The notes: generated by a model not told the origin, from the sequence alone. Numbered from the stretch's first letter, positions 6,119 to 13,805 are shown. The stretch is 25,570 nucleotides of DNA from an uncultured bacterium (GCA_905215635.1 CAJMQX010000001.1:1-25570); one strand, 5' to 3'. A program made the numbers and translations.

Positions 6119-7111
6119 ATGATTTTACTAAGTAAGGGAGGCTTTAATGAAGAAGAAACATTTAAAGCTTATAATATTAATAATGTAATTAAGGGAGATA
6201 ATTCTAATTTTGAAGAAATGATTAGTAAGATTAATCCTGATAGTAAAGAGAAGTATCTGATACAGATACCTAGTACTATAGGGTTAACTATAGATATGAT
6301 AGAAAAATTACCTTCAAATGTTGATGTTAGGGTTATTGGGGGACTTACTGAAGAGTATGCTAAGAGTACTGCTTATAATTGGGATAATCTTAGAGAGAAT
6401 GCAACGTATTCTAAGGGTGAACTTATCGATATTTTAAAGAAGATAGAAGAAATAGAAAAAGGAATAGATCCTAATTGGAATGATTATGAAAAAGCATTAT
6501 ATTTGTATGAGTATTTAAAATATGATATTACTTATAGAACAACTGAATCTAAAGGAAATGATGGTAAACCTCTTGATATTAGAGGAAATACTAATAGAAC
6601 TAGAACTTGGGATACACTAATAGGACTCACTAATCAATTATCTACTTGTAGTGGATTTGCACATATATATCAAGAATTATGTACTAGACAAGGCATTGAA
6701 TGTGATAAAATTGGAGGAAAATATTTACTTAATGGAGAAGGAAGTCACGCTTGGAATATCATAACAATTAATGGGCAAAACTTCTTAGTAGATACAATAT
6801 GGGATGCACAAGATTATGAAAAAGGAATAGACCATGTTACGGCATTTGGAAATGCTGATAGTAATAAATATATAGCACTATGTAGTAAAGATAAACAACA
6901 AAACCTATCTAAGATAAATCCTGATTGGATTAAAATGGCACATGAGAAAGTTGCTAAAAATATTCCTAAAGAGCATTTACATCAAGAGAAAGTTGAAAGA
7001 TTTATTAAAATGAGAGAAGAAGATAGAATAAGGATGAAACAATTAAGAGGAGAACAACTTAATAATAACATAATAGAAAATGACACTATTAATAATGGAC
7101 TTAGTAGATAA
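6119..7111 (+). CDS. Transglutaminase-like (papain-fold) protein
   Basis: 330 residues. The C-terminal half has the transglutaminase-core triad in order: Cys177 in TCSGFAHIYQELC, His210 in SHAWNIITI and Asp225 in VDTIWDA. Such domains act as cysteine proteases or amidases, or as protein cross-linkers. In bacterial members that carry the domain alone the substrate is usually unknown. The N-terminal 110 residues match nothing I know. There is no signal peptide. Residues 130-155 (YLKYDITYRTTESKG) fit the helix-strand part normally before the Cys. AGGTGA precedes the ATG and an extended -10 promoter lies upstream. A small EF-hand-like gene follows after 16 bases, probably in the same operon. The C-terminus NNGLSR recalls NNSISR of the metallopeptidase-like protein. 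Confidence 0.85.
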   Translation: MILLSKGGFNEEETFKAYNINNVIKGDNSNFEEMISKINPDSKEKYLIQIPSTIGLTIDMIEKLPSNVDVRVIGGLTEEYAKSTAYNWDNLRENATYSKGELIDILKKIEEIEKGIDPNWNDYEKALYLYEYLKYDITYRTTESKGNDGKPLDIRGNTNRTRTWDTLIGLTNQLSTCSGFAHIYQELCTRQGIECDKIGGKYLLNGEGSHAWNIITINGQNFLVDTIWDAQDYEKGIDHVTAFGNADSNKYIALCSKDKQQNLSKINPDWIKMAHEKVAKNIPKEHLHQEKVERFIKMREEDRIRMKQLRGEQLNNNIIENDTINNGLSR

Positions 7112-7127
7112 TTATAGGAGAAGATGA

Positions 7128-7388
7128 ATGAGAGAAGAATTTATAGATAGTTTTAGTGTTTTGGATATTAATACTAAAAGAAATCAGATTAGTAATGAAT
7201 TAATAATTATACATGAGTTAATTAAAGAGTTTGAAAATAAAAAGGGAATAGAACCTATAACAAGAGTAAAGAATTATGATACTAATAAGGATGCTAGTTT
7301 AACAGAGGGGGAAATGTTAACATTTATATACGAAGATATATATAACATTCAACAAGAACTTATATCATTACTAAACTTATGTGATTAG
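7128..7388 (+). CDS. Small acidic protein with one EF-hand-like loop
   Basis: 86 residues, family not recognised. AGGAG lies 7 bases before the ATG at 7128; an overlapping out-of-frame ATG at 7124 stops quickly and is ignored. Two amphipathic helices (about 15-38 and 60-85) flank DTNKDASLTEGE at residues 51-62. This places D1, N3, D5, S7 and E12 as in a canonical 12-residue EF-hand calcium loop, with Ala in place of the usual Gly6. It has a single loop, so it could bind calcium weakly or after dimerising, or the match may be chance. It follows the transglutaminase-like gene closely and is followed by a terminator. A partner or regulator of that enzyme is possible but unproven. Confidence 0.68.
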   Translation: MREEFIDSFSVLDINTKRNQISNELIIIHELIKEFENKKGIEPITRVKNYDTNKDASLTEGEMLTFIYEDIYNIQQELISLLNLCD

Positions 7389-7432
7389 TAAATATTATAG
7401 TAGTATAAGATACAGTTTACAGATAGAAGATG

Positions 7433-7462
7433 GAAATTATTTTTATATAGTTTCTTTTTTTT
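7433..7462 (+). terminator. Terminator after the EF-hand-like gene
   Basis: GAAATTAT pairs with ATAGTTTC (8 bp, one G-T), loop of 6, then eight T. Confidence 0.82.
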
Positions 7463-7470
7463 AATAGTTA

Positions 7471-7479
7471 TGATAGAAT
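7471..7479 (+). promoter_or_regulatory. Extended -10 promoter of the lipid kinase operon
   Basis: TGATAGAAT directly follows the preceding terminator and lies 19 bases before the start codon. The layout is the same as before the transglutaminase-like gene. Confidence 0.5.
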
Positions 7480-7498
7480 AAGATTTGTAGGTGATTAT

Positions 7499-8422
7499 AT
7501 GAAAAAATGTGCTATTATTTATAATCCTAATAGTGGAAGAAAGGCTAAATTTAAATATTTACCACAATTTGAAGAAATGCTTCATAATTATGGTTATGAT
7601 ACTGAAACTTATTATACAGAATATAAAGGTCATGCTATAAAAATAGTAGAAAATTTAGAACTAGTAGATTTAGTTTTATCTATTGGGGGAGATGGAACAT
7701 TTAATGAATCAGTTACAGGTAATTACAGGAGAAAAGATCGTCTTGTATGCGCCCATATTCCTTGTGGTACTACTAATGATATTGGAGCTATGATGGGATA
7801 TGGCAAAAATATGCTTACCAATCTAAAAATGACACTTGAAGGTGTTGTTAAACAAGTAGATATATGTATGATTAATAATAAACCTTTTATATATGTGGCT
7901 ACTGTAGGTAAATTTGCGGATATTCCTTATGAAACACCTAGAGAACTTAAGAAAAAGATTGGATATTTAGCTTATATTAAAGAGGGAGCAAGATCTTTAT
8001 TTGATAAAACTAATCTTAATGAGATAGTGTATGAAATAGATGGAGTAGAGTATAGAGGATTATTTTCTTTCGTAATTGTATCTAATGCTAATAGAATAGC
8101 TGGAATTAATAATTTTTATAAAGATGTTAAATTAGATGATAATAAATTTGAACTTTTACTATGTAATATATCAAAGAAAAAAGATATTCTTAGGAGTTTA
8201 TATTTCTTAACTTTATATGATGTACATAAAGTACCTGGACTATATTTATATAAGACAGATAACTTAAAAATTAAATTCATTGACAAGCCAAAAAAGCCTT
8301 GGTGCATTGATGGAGAAATGCTAGATCCTTTTGTAGATAATTATGAAATAAAAATAGATAAAAGTCTTAAGATGATGATACCAAATAAAAATGTAGATAA
8401 ATTATTTGTTAATAAGATATGA
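7499..8422 (+). CDS. Diacylglycerol/lipid kinase (DagK/YegS family)
   Basis: 307 residues, normal for DgkB-type kinases. It phosphorylates diacylglycerol or a related lipid with ATP at the membrane, recycling lipid released by envelope synthesis. The N-terminal NPNSGRKAK and the catalytic nucleotide-binding motif GGDGTFNE (63-70) are clear. IPCGTTNDIG (about 89-98) is the second conserved block, and the late CIDGEM block fits the C-terminal beta domain. AGGTGA precedes the ATG. The TGA stop overlaps the yidD start (ATGA), so the two are translationally coupled. The family includes dgkB and yegS homologues; I give no symbol because the lipid substrate cannot be read from sequence. Confidence 0.93.
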   Translation: MKKCAIIYNPNSGRKAKFKYLPQFEEMLHNYGYDTETYYTEYKGHAIKIVENLELVDLVLSIGGDGTFNESVTGNYRRKDRLVCAHIPCGTTNDIGAMMGYGKNMLTNLKMTLEGVVKQVDICMINNKPFIYVATVGKFADIPYETPRELKKKIGYLAYIKEGARSLFDKTNLNEIVYEIDGVEYRGLFSFVIVSNANRIAGINNFYKDVKLDDNKFELLLCNISKKKDILRSLYFLTLYDVHKVPGLYLYKTDNLKIKFIDKPKKPWCIDGEMLDPFVDNYEIKIDKSLKMMIPNKNVDKLFVNKI

Positions 8423-8655
8423 AATATATAGCAATTGGATTAATTAAGATATATCAGATGATTCCTGGTCCTTGGCATGGATGTTGTAAATTTAGACCAA
8501 CATGTTCAGAATATGCTATTGGAGTATTTAGAGAATGGGGATTTATAAAAGGATTTTATTTGACTAGTAGAAGAATTCTTAGATGTAATAGTATAAATAA
8601 GGGTGGATATGATCCAATACCTTTGAAGGAGGATAAAGATGGAAAAAAAAGTTAA
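8419..8655 (+). CDS. yidD: Membrane protein insertion efficiency factor YidD
   Basis: 78 residues, typical of YidD. It is a small amphipathic membrane-associated protein that helps YidC/OxaA insert proteins into the membrane. The hallmark is the Cys-rich motif CCKFRPTCSEYA (22-33), then SRRILRC and the closing GGYDPIPL. It starts inside the stop of the lipid kinase gene (ATGA) and its last 17 bases overlap the next gene. It usually lies in the rnpA-yidC region in Bacilli, so its place between a lipid kinase and a dCMP deaminase is a rearranged context. Confidence 0.95.
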   Translation: MKYIAIGLIKIYQMIPGPWHGCCKFRPTCSEYAIGVFREWGFIKGFYLTSRRILRCNSINKGGYDPIPLKEDKDGKKS

Positions 8656-9142
8656 TAAACAAAGAAAGGATTATTTAAGTTGGGATCAATATTTTATGGG
8701 AATTGCTAAATTATCTGCACTTAGAAGTAAAGATCCTAATACACAAGTTGGAGCATGTATAGTAAGTAATGATAATAGGATCCTATCAATAGGATATAAT
8801 GGTACACCGAATGGATTTCATGATACAATATTTCCTTGGGATAGAGAGGGGAAACCACTTGATACAAAATACCTATATGTATGTCATGCTGAGATGAATG
8901 CAGTACTTAATTACCGTGGAAACAGAAAAGAATTAGAGAATGCTAAAATATATGTAGATTTATTTCCATGTAATGAATGTGCAAAAATAATTATTCAAGC
9001 AGGAATTAAAGAAGTTGTATATTTATGTGATAAATACGCTAATACAGATTCAGTTATTGCATCAAAGAAATTGTTTGATTGTTGCGGAGTAAAGTATAGT
9101 AAAATTGAGCTATCAGAGCAAGAAATCAAGCTTGATTTATAA
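8639..9142 (+). CDS. Deoxycytidylate (dCMP) deaminase
   Basis: 167 residues. It deaminates dCMP to dUMP for dTMP synthesis. The zinc cytidine-deaminase fold is clear: CHAEMNA with His83 as ligand and Glu85 as proton shuttle, and PCNECAK with Cys111 and Cys114. SKDPNTQVGACIV (30-42) and GYNGTPNGF (52-60) are the usual substrate-binding blocks of this family (ComEB type in Bacillus). GGAGG inside the end of yidD drives translation. The first ten residues are lysine-rich. It is the last gene of the kinase-yidD unit; no strong terminator follows before the tRNA-Arg promoter. Confidence 0.94.
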   Translation: MEKKVNKQRKDYLSWDQYFMGIAKLSALRSKDPNTQVGACIVSNDNRILSIGYNGTPNGFHDTIFPWDREGKPLDTKYLYVCHAEMNAVLNYRGNRKELENAKIYVDLFPCNECAKIIIQAGIKEVVYLCDKYANTDSVIASKKLFDCCGVKYSKIELSEQEIKLDL

Positions 9143-9159
9143 TATTATGCATAAAAAAC

Positions 9160-9188
9160 TTTACTTTTTTCAAAAATGGGTATATAAT
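9160..9188 (+). promoter_or_regulatory. Promoter of tRNA-Arg
   Basis: TTTACT (9160-9165), 17-base spacer, TATAAT (9183-9188), 19 bases before the tRNA. Confidence 0.7.
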
Positions 9189-9207
9189 GTATTTACATTT
9201 TTGATTT

Positions 9208-9284
9208 GCGCTCATAGCTCAATTGGATAGAGCGTTTGGCTACGGACCAAAAGGTTTGGGGTTCGAATCCCTATGGGCGCGCCA
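9208..9284 (+). tRNA. tRNA-Arg (anticodon ACG)
   Basis: Acceptor GCGCTCA pairs with TGGGCGC (one G-T). The D arm is AGCTC...GAGC. The anticodon arm TTTGG-CTACGGA-CCAAA gives ACG, normally edited to ICG to read CGU, CGC and CGA. The T arm has the GGTTCGAATCC core. The discriminator is G and CCA is encoded. Length is 77 nt. Confidence 0.97.
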
Positions 9285-9298
9285 TTATGTAGAACCAT

Positions 9299-9319
9299 AG
9301 CACATTATGTGCTTTTTTT
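9299..9319 (+). terminator. Terminator of tRNA-Arg
   Basis: AGCACA pairs with TGTGCT around a TTA loop, ending in a run of seven T. Confidence 0.85.
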
Positions 9320-9333
9320 CTTTGTAAAAAGTG

Positions 9334-9362
9334 TTGTATATATAGAAAATATATGGTATAAT
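9334..9362 (+). promoter_or_regulatory. Promoter of the rimP-nusA-infB operon
   Basis: TTGTAT (9334-9339), 17-base spacer and TATAAT (9357-9362), preceded by TGG as an extended -10. It is the only clear promoter before a chain of eight genes. Confidence 0.75.
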
Positions 9363-9377
9363 TTAATTGTTCTTGAC

Positions 9378-9404
9378 AAAGAGTGGCTGAAAAATCCACT
9401 CTTT
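9378..9404 (+). promoter_or_regulatory. Leader hairpin of the rimP-nusA operon
   Basis: A perfect 9-bp stem, AAAGAGTGG/CCACTCTTT with a 9-base loop, lies about 10 bases after the predicted transcription start. It is followed by only a broken T run (TTTATTGTT). Hairpins at this place are common before rimP in Firmicutes. It may act as an attenuator sensed by NusA or as mRNA 5' protection; the sequence does not tell which. Confidence 0.55.
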
Positions 9405-9426
9405 ATTGTTGATATAAGGAGGTAAT

Positions 9427-9681
9427 ATGGAAACAGAAATTAGAAAATTAATAGAAGGAGAAGTTAACAAATTAGGAATATCAATTGATAGTATTGTTTA
9501 TGAAAAAGAAGGAAGTAACTATTTTTTAAGAATTGTTATTGATCGTGATGAAATTATTGATATTGATACTTGTGTAGAAGTTACTAATATAATTAATCCA
9601 TTACTTGATAAATGTGATATGCTTACTGATAGTTATATTTTAGATGTTTCTACTAAAGAGAAGGGTGGTAAAGATGAATAG
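9427..9681 (+). CDS. rimP: Ribosome maturation factor RimP, N-terminal domain only
   Basis: 84 residues, against about 150 in ordinary RimP. RimP binds immature 30S subunits and helps their assembly. The N-terminal alpha/beta domain is recognisable: an ELG-like start, YFLRIVIDRD, and the IDTCVEVTNIINPLLD helix before YILDVS. In normal RimP that last strand continues as VSSPGLxRPL and then an SH3-like C-terminal domain. Here the protein ends nine residues later as TKEKGGKDE, and no C-terminal domain sequence follows in any frame because nusA starts inside the last codons (8-base overlap). AAGGAGG precedes the ATG. It is the first gene of the operon. Identity rests on position and the N domain. 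Confidence 0.85.
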   Translation: METEIRKLIEGEVNKLGISIDSIVYEKEGSNYFLRIVIDRDEIIDIDTCVEVTNIINPLLDKCDMLTDSYILDVSTKEKGGKDE

Positions 9682-10732
9682 TAAACAAGCAAAAGAATTT
9701 ATGAAAGCTGTTGATGAGATAGTTAAAGAAAAGGGAATAGATAAAGATGTTATTATCGAAGCTATGGAATCAGGAATGGCTAATGCTTATAAAAAGAATA
9801 CTGGTATAGCTAATGTTAAAGCTAAAGTTAATCCTGAAACAGGACAAATTAGATTATTTACTTATAAGATAGTTGTTCCTGAAGTTACTGATGAAGAGAC
9901 ACAAATATCACTTGAAGATGCTAAGAAAATTGTAGATGATATTCAAGTAGATGAAACTATCGATACAGAAGTTAAAATTATTCCAGAAGAATTTGGAAGA
10001 GTAGCAGTATTATCTGCTAAACAAATAATTGTACAAAAAGTTAAGGAAGCAGAAAAAAATCTTGTTAATGAAGAATTTAAAGATAAACAAGATGAAATAC
10101 TTATAGGTACTTTATCAAGAGAAGATTCTAAGAACTATTATGTTGATTTAGGTAGAGCTCATGGAGTATTACCTAAGGATGAAATTATCCCAGGAGAAAA
10201 ATTAGTAATGGGATCTTCAATAAAGGTATATGTTTCTAAAATAGAATTTGGTACTAAAGGAATATTTATATTATTATCTAGAAGTCATTATGGATTTGTT
10301 AAAAGACTTCTTGAAAATGAAATACCTGAACTTAGTGATGGCACAGTAATGTTATATTCAGTAGCAAGAGATGCTGGTAATAGAAGTAAAATCGCAGTAT
10401 ATACTGAATATGATAAAGTTGATCCAGTAGGAGCTATTATTGGAGAAAAAGGATCTAGAATTAATAGAGTTCTTAATCAATTAAATGGGGAGAAAATAGA
10501 TGTAATTTTATATGATAAAGATCCTGTTAAATTTATACAAAACGCACTTAGTCCTGCTAAAAATGTAGAAGTTAGAATTATAGATGAGAAAAATAAAGAA
10601 GCTTTAGCTATTGTAAATGACGAAAATTCTTCATTAGCTATAGGTAAAAAAGGACAAAATGTTAAGTTAGCATCTAGATTAACTAAATATAAAATTATGA
10701 TTAAAAAAGCTGGAGAACTTGATGAAGAATAA
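9674..10732 (+). CDS. nusA: Transcription termination/antitermination factor NusA
   Basis: 352 residues, a Firmicutes-type NusA without the C-terminal acidic repeats of proteobacteria. It binds RNA polymerase and nascent RNA and modulates pausing and termination. The N-terminal polymerase-binding domain spans about 1-125, S1 about 130-195 (GTLSREDSKNYYVDLGRAHGVLP), KH1 about 200-275 (PVGAIIGEKGSR) and KH2 about 280-345 (AIGKKGQNVKLASRLT). The ATG at 9674 is chosen because MNSKQAKEF matches the usual NusA start; a longer frame from 9644 would run through rimP coding sequence. GGGTGG within rimP serves as ribosome site. The end overlaps the next gene by 11 bases. Confidence 0.96.
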   Translation: MNSKQAKEFMKAVDEIVKEKGIDKDVIIEAMESGMANAYKKNTGIANVKAKVNPETGQIRLFTYKIVVPEVTDEETQISLEDAKKIVDDIQVDETIDTEVKIIPEEFGRVAVLSAKQIIVQKVKEAEKNLVNEEFKDKQDEILIGTLSREDSKNYYVDLGRAHGVLPKDEIIPGEKLVMGSSIKVYVSKIEFGTKGIFILLSRSHYGFVKRLLENEIPELSDGTVMLYSVARDAGNRSKIAVYTEYDKVDPVGAIIGEKGSRINRVLNQLNGEKIDVILYDKDPVKFIQNALSPAKNVEVRIIDEKNKEALAIVNDENSSLAIGKKGQNVKLASRLTKYKIMIKKAGELDEE

Positions 10733-10985
10733 AAAAATACCAATGAGAAGTTGCGTTATTACAAAAGAAAAGTTACCTAAAGGAGAACTACTTAGAATAG
10801 TTAAATGTCCTGATGGCACAATTTGTGTTGATGAAACAGGAAAATTAAATGGTAGAGGAGCATATATTAAAAAAGATATTAGTGTCTTAGAAAAAGCAAT
10901 TAAAAGTAAAATACTAGAAAGAGTATTAGAGACAAAGATTGATGATGAGGTATATGAAAAAATAAAAAATATAATTAATAATTAG
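10722..10985 (+). CDS. rnpM: RNase P modulator RnpM (YlxR, DUF448)
   Basis: 87 residues. YlxR/RnpM is a small RNA-binding protein; the Bacillus homologue is reported to bind RNase P RNA and lower its activity. IPMRSCVITKEKLPK (the family's (M/L)R.C..T.E...K block), ELLRIVKCPDG and the LNGRGAYIKKD signature are all present. Start at ATG 10722 with GGAG 6 bases upstream is better than the TTG at 10719. The gene starts within the nusA end. In many Firmicutes ylxQ, an L7Ae-like gene, follows; here infB comes directly after 13 bases, so ylxQ is missing from the operon. Confidence 0.93.
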   Translation: MKNKKIPMRSCVITKEKLPKGELLRIVKCPDGTICVDETGKLNGRGAYIKKDISVLEKAIKSKILERVLETKIDDEVYEKIKNIINN

Positions 10986-10998
10986 GAGGTGTTTTATA

Positions 10999-13140
10999 AT
11001 GATGAGTGTAATGGAATATGCAAGTGATGTTAATAAAAAGACTGATTATATTTTAGAATTATGTAAAAAGTTAGATATTAAAGTTAATTCTTTAGAAGAT
11101 ATGCTAACAGATGATGACATAATACTTCTTGATAATGAAATTGAAAACACTGATTTTGATGAAGAAGAATCTTTAGAAGAAGAGAGTGAAAAAATAGATG
11201 ATGATTTTGAAGATTCTTATGTAGAAGAACTTGAAGAAATAGAAGTAGAAGCTACTATTAAGAAGAAAAAGAATAATAAGAGTAAAAAAGATAATAATAA
11301 CAAGAATGAGAATAAGAATGAGAAGTTTGCTAAGCAAAAGAAAGAGATGTATAAACATAAGGAGAAATTACAATCTAATATAAATACACAAGATGATTCT
11401 ATCGTGTTATATACTGAAGGTATGAGTGTAGCGGATTTGGCTAATAAGCTCGATAAGAATGTTGCTGAAATTATTAAGAAATTAATGAGTTTAGGTAAGA
11501 TTATGAATTTAAATGCAACTATTGATTTTGAAACAGCAGAAATCTTAGCTTTGGAATATGGAAAAACTTTAAAGAAGGATTCTACTAGAGATGAATTTAA
11601 TTTTGAAGAATTGGAAATTATTGATGATGAGAATGACTTAGTAGAAAGACCTCCAGTAATTACTATTATGGGACATGTTGACCATGGTAAAACAACACTT
11701 CTTGATACGATTAGAAAGACTAATGTAGTAGCAGGAGAAGCTGGAGGAATTACACAACATATAGGAGCATATCAAATTGTATATAATGATAAGCCTATTA
11801 CCTTTATTGATACTCCTGGTCATGCAGCATTTACTGAGATGAGGGCTAGAGGAGCTAGTATTACTGATATTGTTATTATAATAGTAGCTGCTGATGATGG
11901 AGTTATGCCACAAACAAAAGAGGCTATTGACCACGCTAAAGCAGCAGGTGTGCCAATAGTAGTAGCAGTTAATAAGATTGATAAGCCTAATGCTAATCCT
12001 GATAGGGTACTTACAGAGATGAGCCAAAATGGAATTACTCCTGATACTTGGGGCGGGGATACTTTGTTTGTAAATATTTCTGCTAAAACAGGAGAGGGTA
12101 TTCCTGAATTATTAGATAACTTACTATTGATTGCAGAGATGCAAGAACTTAAAGCTAATCCTAATAGATATGCATCAGGAACGGTAATTGAAGCTAAGGT
12201 AGATAAAAATGAGGGTGTTGTTAGTACAGTTCTTATTCAAAATGGTACTTTAAGATTAGGTGATGCTGTCGTAGTAGGCAATTATGCTGGTAAGATTAGA
12301 ACTCTTAAAAATGATAAGGGTGAGAACTTAGTAGAAGCTAGTCCTTCAATGCCAGTATCTATTACCGGTATTAGTGAAAGCCCATCAGCAGGAGACAAGT
12401 TTATGGCTTTTGAAAATGAGAAGAAAGCTAAAGCTATTTCAGAAGAAAGAATAAGACAAGCTAAAAAGAGAAGTCTTGGTAGCAATAATTCAGTTTCATT
12501 AGATGATTTATTTAATAGAATTGAAGCTGGAGAAAAAGAAATTAATGTTATTTTGAAAGCAGATGTTAAGGGTAGTGAAGAAGCTGTTAAGAATTCTTTA
12601 CTTAAACTTGATGTTGAGGGAATAAGAGTTAATGTTATCAGGAGTAGTATTGGTGCTATTACAGAAAGTGATGTTGTTTTAGCAGCAGCTTCTAAAGCTA
12701 TTATTATTGGTTTTAACGTTAGACCTAATAATAAGATAGTTGAATATGCTAAAGAAAAAGGTGTAGATATTAGACTTTATAATATTATATATAAAGTAGT
12801 TGAAGAAATGGAAGCTGCTATGAAAGGTAAACTTGAACCTATTTATGAAGAAAAAGTTCTAGGTCAAGCAGAAGTTAGGAAACTATTTAAATTTTCTAAA
12901 GTTGGAACAATTGCTGGTAGTTATATTATATCTGGAATTGTTAGAAGAGATGCTAAAGCAAGAATTATTCGTGATGGAGTAGTTATATATGATGGTAATA
13001 TCAATTCAATAGCTAGAGAAAAAGATCAAGTTAAGGAAGTTAAACAAGGAATTGAATGTGGTATTACTATAGAGAATTATAATGATATTAAAGAAGGCGA
13101 CATTATTGAAGCCTATGAAATTGTTGAGGTAAAGAGATAA
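10999..13140 (+). CDS. infB: Translation initiation factor IF-2
   Basis: 713 residues. IF-2 is a GTPase that places fMet-tRNA on the 30S subunit and joins subunits. An acidic, then Lys/Asn-rich disordered N-terminal region (about 40-125) is followed by an IF2N domain (YTEGMSVADLANKLDKN, about 135-190). The G domain has GHVDHGKT at 225-232, DTPGHAAF and NKID. The beta-barrel domain II, domain III and C-terminal fMet-tRNA-binding domain (KVGTIAGSYI, GIECGITIENY) follow. AGGAGGTG precedes the ATG at 10999; ATG 11002 is equally possible. The stop TAA overlaps the start of the next gene by one base (TAATG), so the two are coupled. Confidence 0.98.
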   Translation: MMSVMEYASDVNKKTDYILELCKKLDIKVNSLEDMLTDDDIILLDNEIENTDFDEEESLEEESEKIDDDFEDSYVEELEEIEVEATIKKKKNNKSKKDNNNKNENKNEKFAKQKKEMYKHKEKLQSNINTQDDSIVLYTEGMSVADLANKLDKNVAEIIKKLMSLGKIMNLNATIDFETAEILALEYGKTLKKDSTRDEFNFEELEIIDDENDLVERPPVITIMGHVDHGKTTLLDTIRKTNVVAGEAGGITQHIGAYQIVYNDKPITFIDTPGHAAFTEMRARGASITDIVIIIVAADDGVMPQTKEAIDHAKAAGVPIVVAVNKIDKPNANPDRVLTEMSQNGITPDTWGGDTLFVNISAKTGEGIPELLDNLLLIAEMQELKANPNRYASGTVIEAKVDKNEGVVSTVLIQNGTLRLGDAVVVGNYAGKIRTLKNDKGENLVEASPSMPVSITGISESPSAGDKFMAFENEKKAKAISEERIRQAKKRSLGSNNSVSLDDLFNRIEAGEKEINVILKADVKGSEEAVKNSLLKLDVEGIRVNVIRSSIGAITESDVVLAAASKAIIIGFNVRPNNKIVEYAKEKGVDIRLYNIIYKVVEEMEAAMKGKLEPIYEEKVLGQAEVRKLFKFSKVGTIAGSYIISGIVRRDAKARIIRDGVVIYDGNINSIAREKDQVKEVKQGIECGITIENYNDIKEGDIIEAYEIVEVKR

Positions 13141-13805
13141 TGGCTGATAGAAGAAAACTTACAGAGAATGAATATCTTGCTAGAAAAATAGCAAGTATTG
13201 ATTATGATATGATTGAACAAAAAGAAGGTACTTTCATGTACAATAACTTTTCAGGACATTCTTTTAGTTTTTCAACTTATGATATAGGAAGAAATTGGTT
13301 TAATGAAGGACATACTTTAGAAGAGTTTGATGCGCTTGGTGAAGATAGTAGCTACTATGAAATTAAGAAACATAAGAAAGACTATGATACATTTGTTATA
13401 GGTTTTACAACTGCTAAACGTCAAAAGGGTATTAAAGATAGAGTTTATAATATTGGTAAAGCCGATTTCAACAAGGGAATAGCATTTGAAAATATTGCTG
13501 ATATATATAAAAAGAATCCAGATTATTTAAGTGGATATTTAGAAGAAATGGGTAAAAATTGGTTCTTACAGGGAAGTAGTATAGAAGAGGCTGATGAGAA
13601 ATTTAAAAATAATGGTAACTTCTTAGATGGATACTATAAACAATTAGGAAGAGATTGGTGTATGAACCAGAAAGATGTTAATGATAATGAACTTAATGCT
13701 TTTATACCTGTAGATAATAAATTAAAACAAAGATTTATAAGTAGTTTCTCAAAAGGATATCAAGAGATTTTAGGGGAACAACAAACTAAAACAACTAAAA
13801 AATAA
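13140..13805 (+). CDS. Unknown protein with 32-residue IG-x-x-WF-x-x-G repeats
   Basis: 221 residues, not recognised. It is coupled to infB by a TAATG overlap and lies 35 bases before rbfA, so it belongs to the ribosome-biogenesis operon. The protein is built on a repeat: IGKADFNKG at 105-113, MGKNWFLQG at 137-145 and LGRDWCMNQ at 169-177 are spaced exactly 32 residues. Each later unit is introduced by a GYxxx(M/L)G junction (YLSGYLEEMG, FLDGYYKQLG). A further copy, IGRNWFNEG, stands at 49-57. Repeats of this kind suggest paired helices making a solenoid-like scaffold. No signal peptide, membrane segment or catalytic motif is seen. The tail is Lys/Thr/Gln-rich. A ribosome, RNA or translation-factor related role is inferred only from position. 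Confidence 0.85.
   Translation: MADRRKLTENEYLARKIASIDYDMIEQKEGTFMYNNFSGHSFSFSTYDIGRNWFNEGHTLEEFDALGEDSSYYEIKKHKKDYDTFVIGFTTAKRQKGIKDRVYNIGKADFNKGIAFENIADIYKKNPDYLSGYLEEMGKNWFLQGSSIEEADEKFKNNGNFLDGYYKQLGRDWCMNQKDVNDNELNAFIPVDNKLKQRFISSFSKGYQEILGEQQTKTTKK

Noticed and set aside
11638..12027. Open 129-codon frame on the minus strand inside infB
   Set aside because: It is the antisense of the conserved IF-2 G domain, is rich in Ser/Tyr/Asn as expected from reversed AT-rich codons, and has no ribosome site or known motif.
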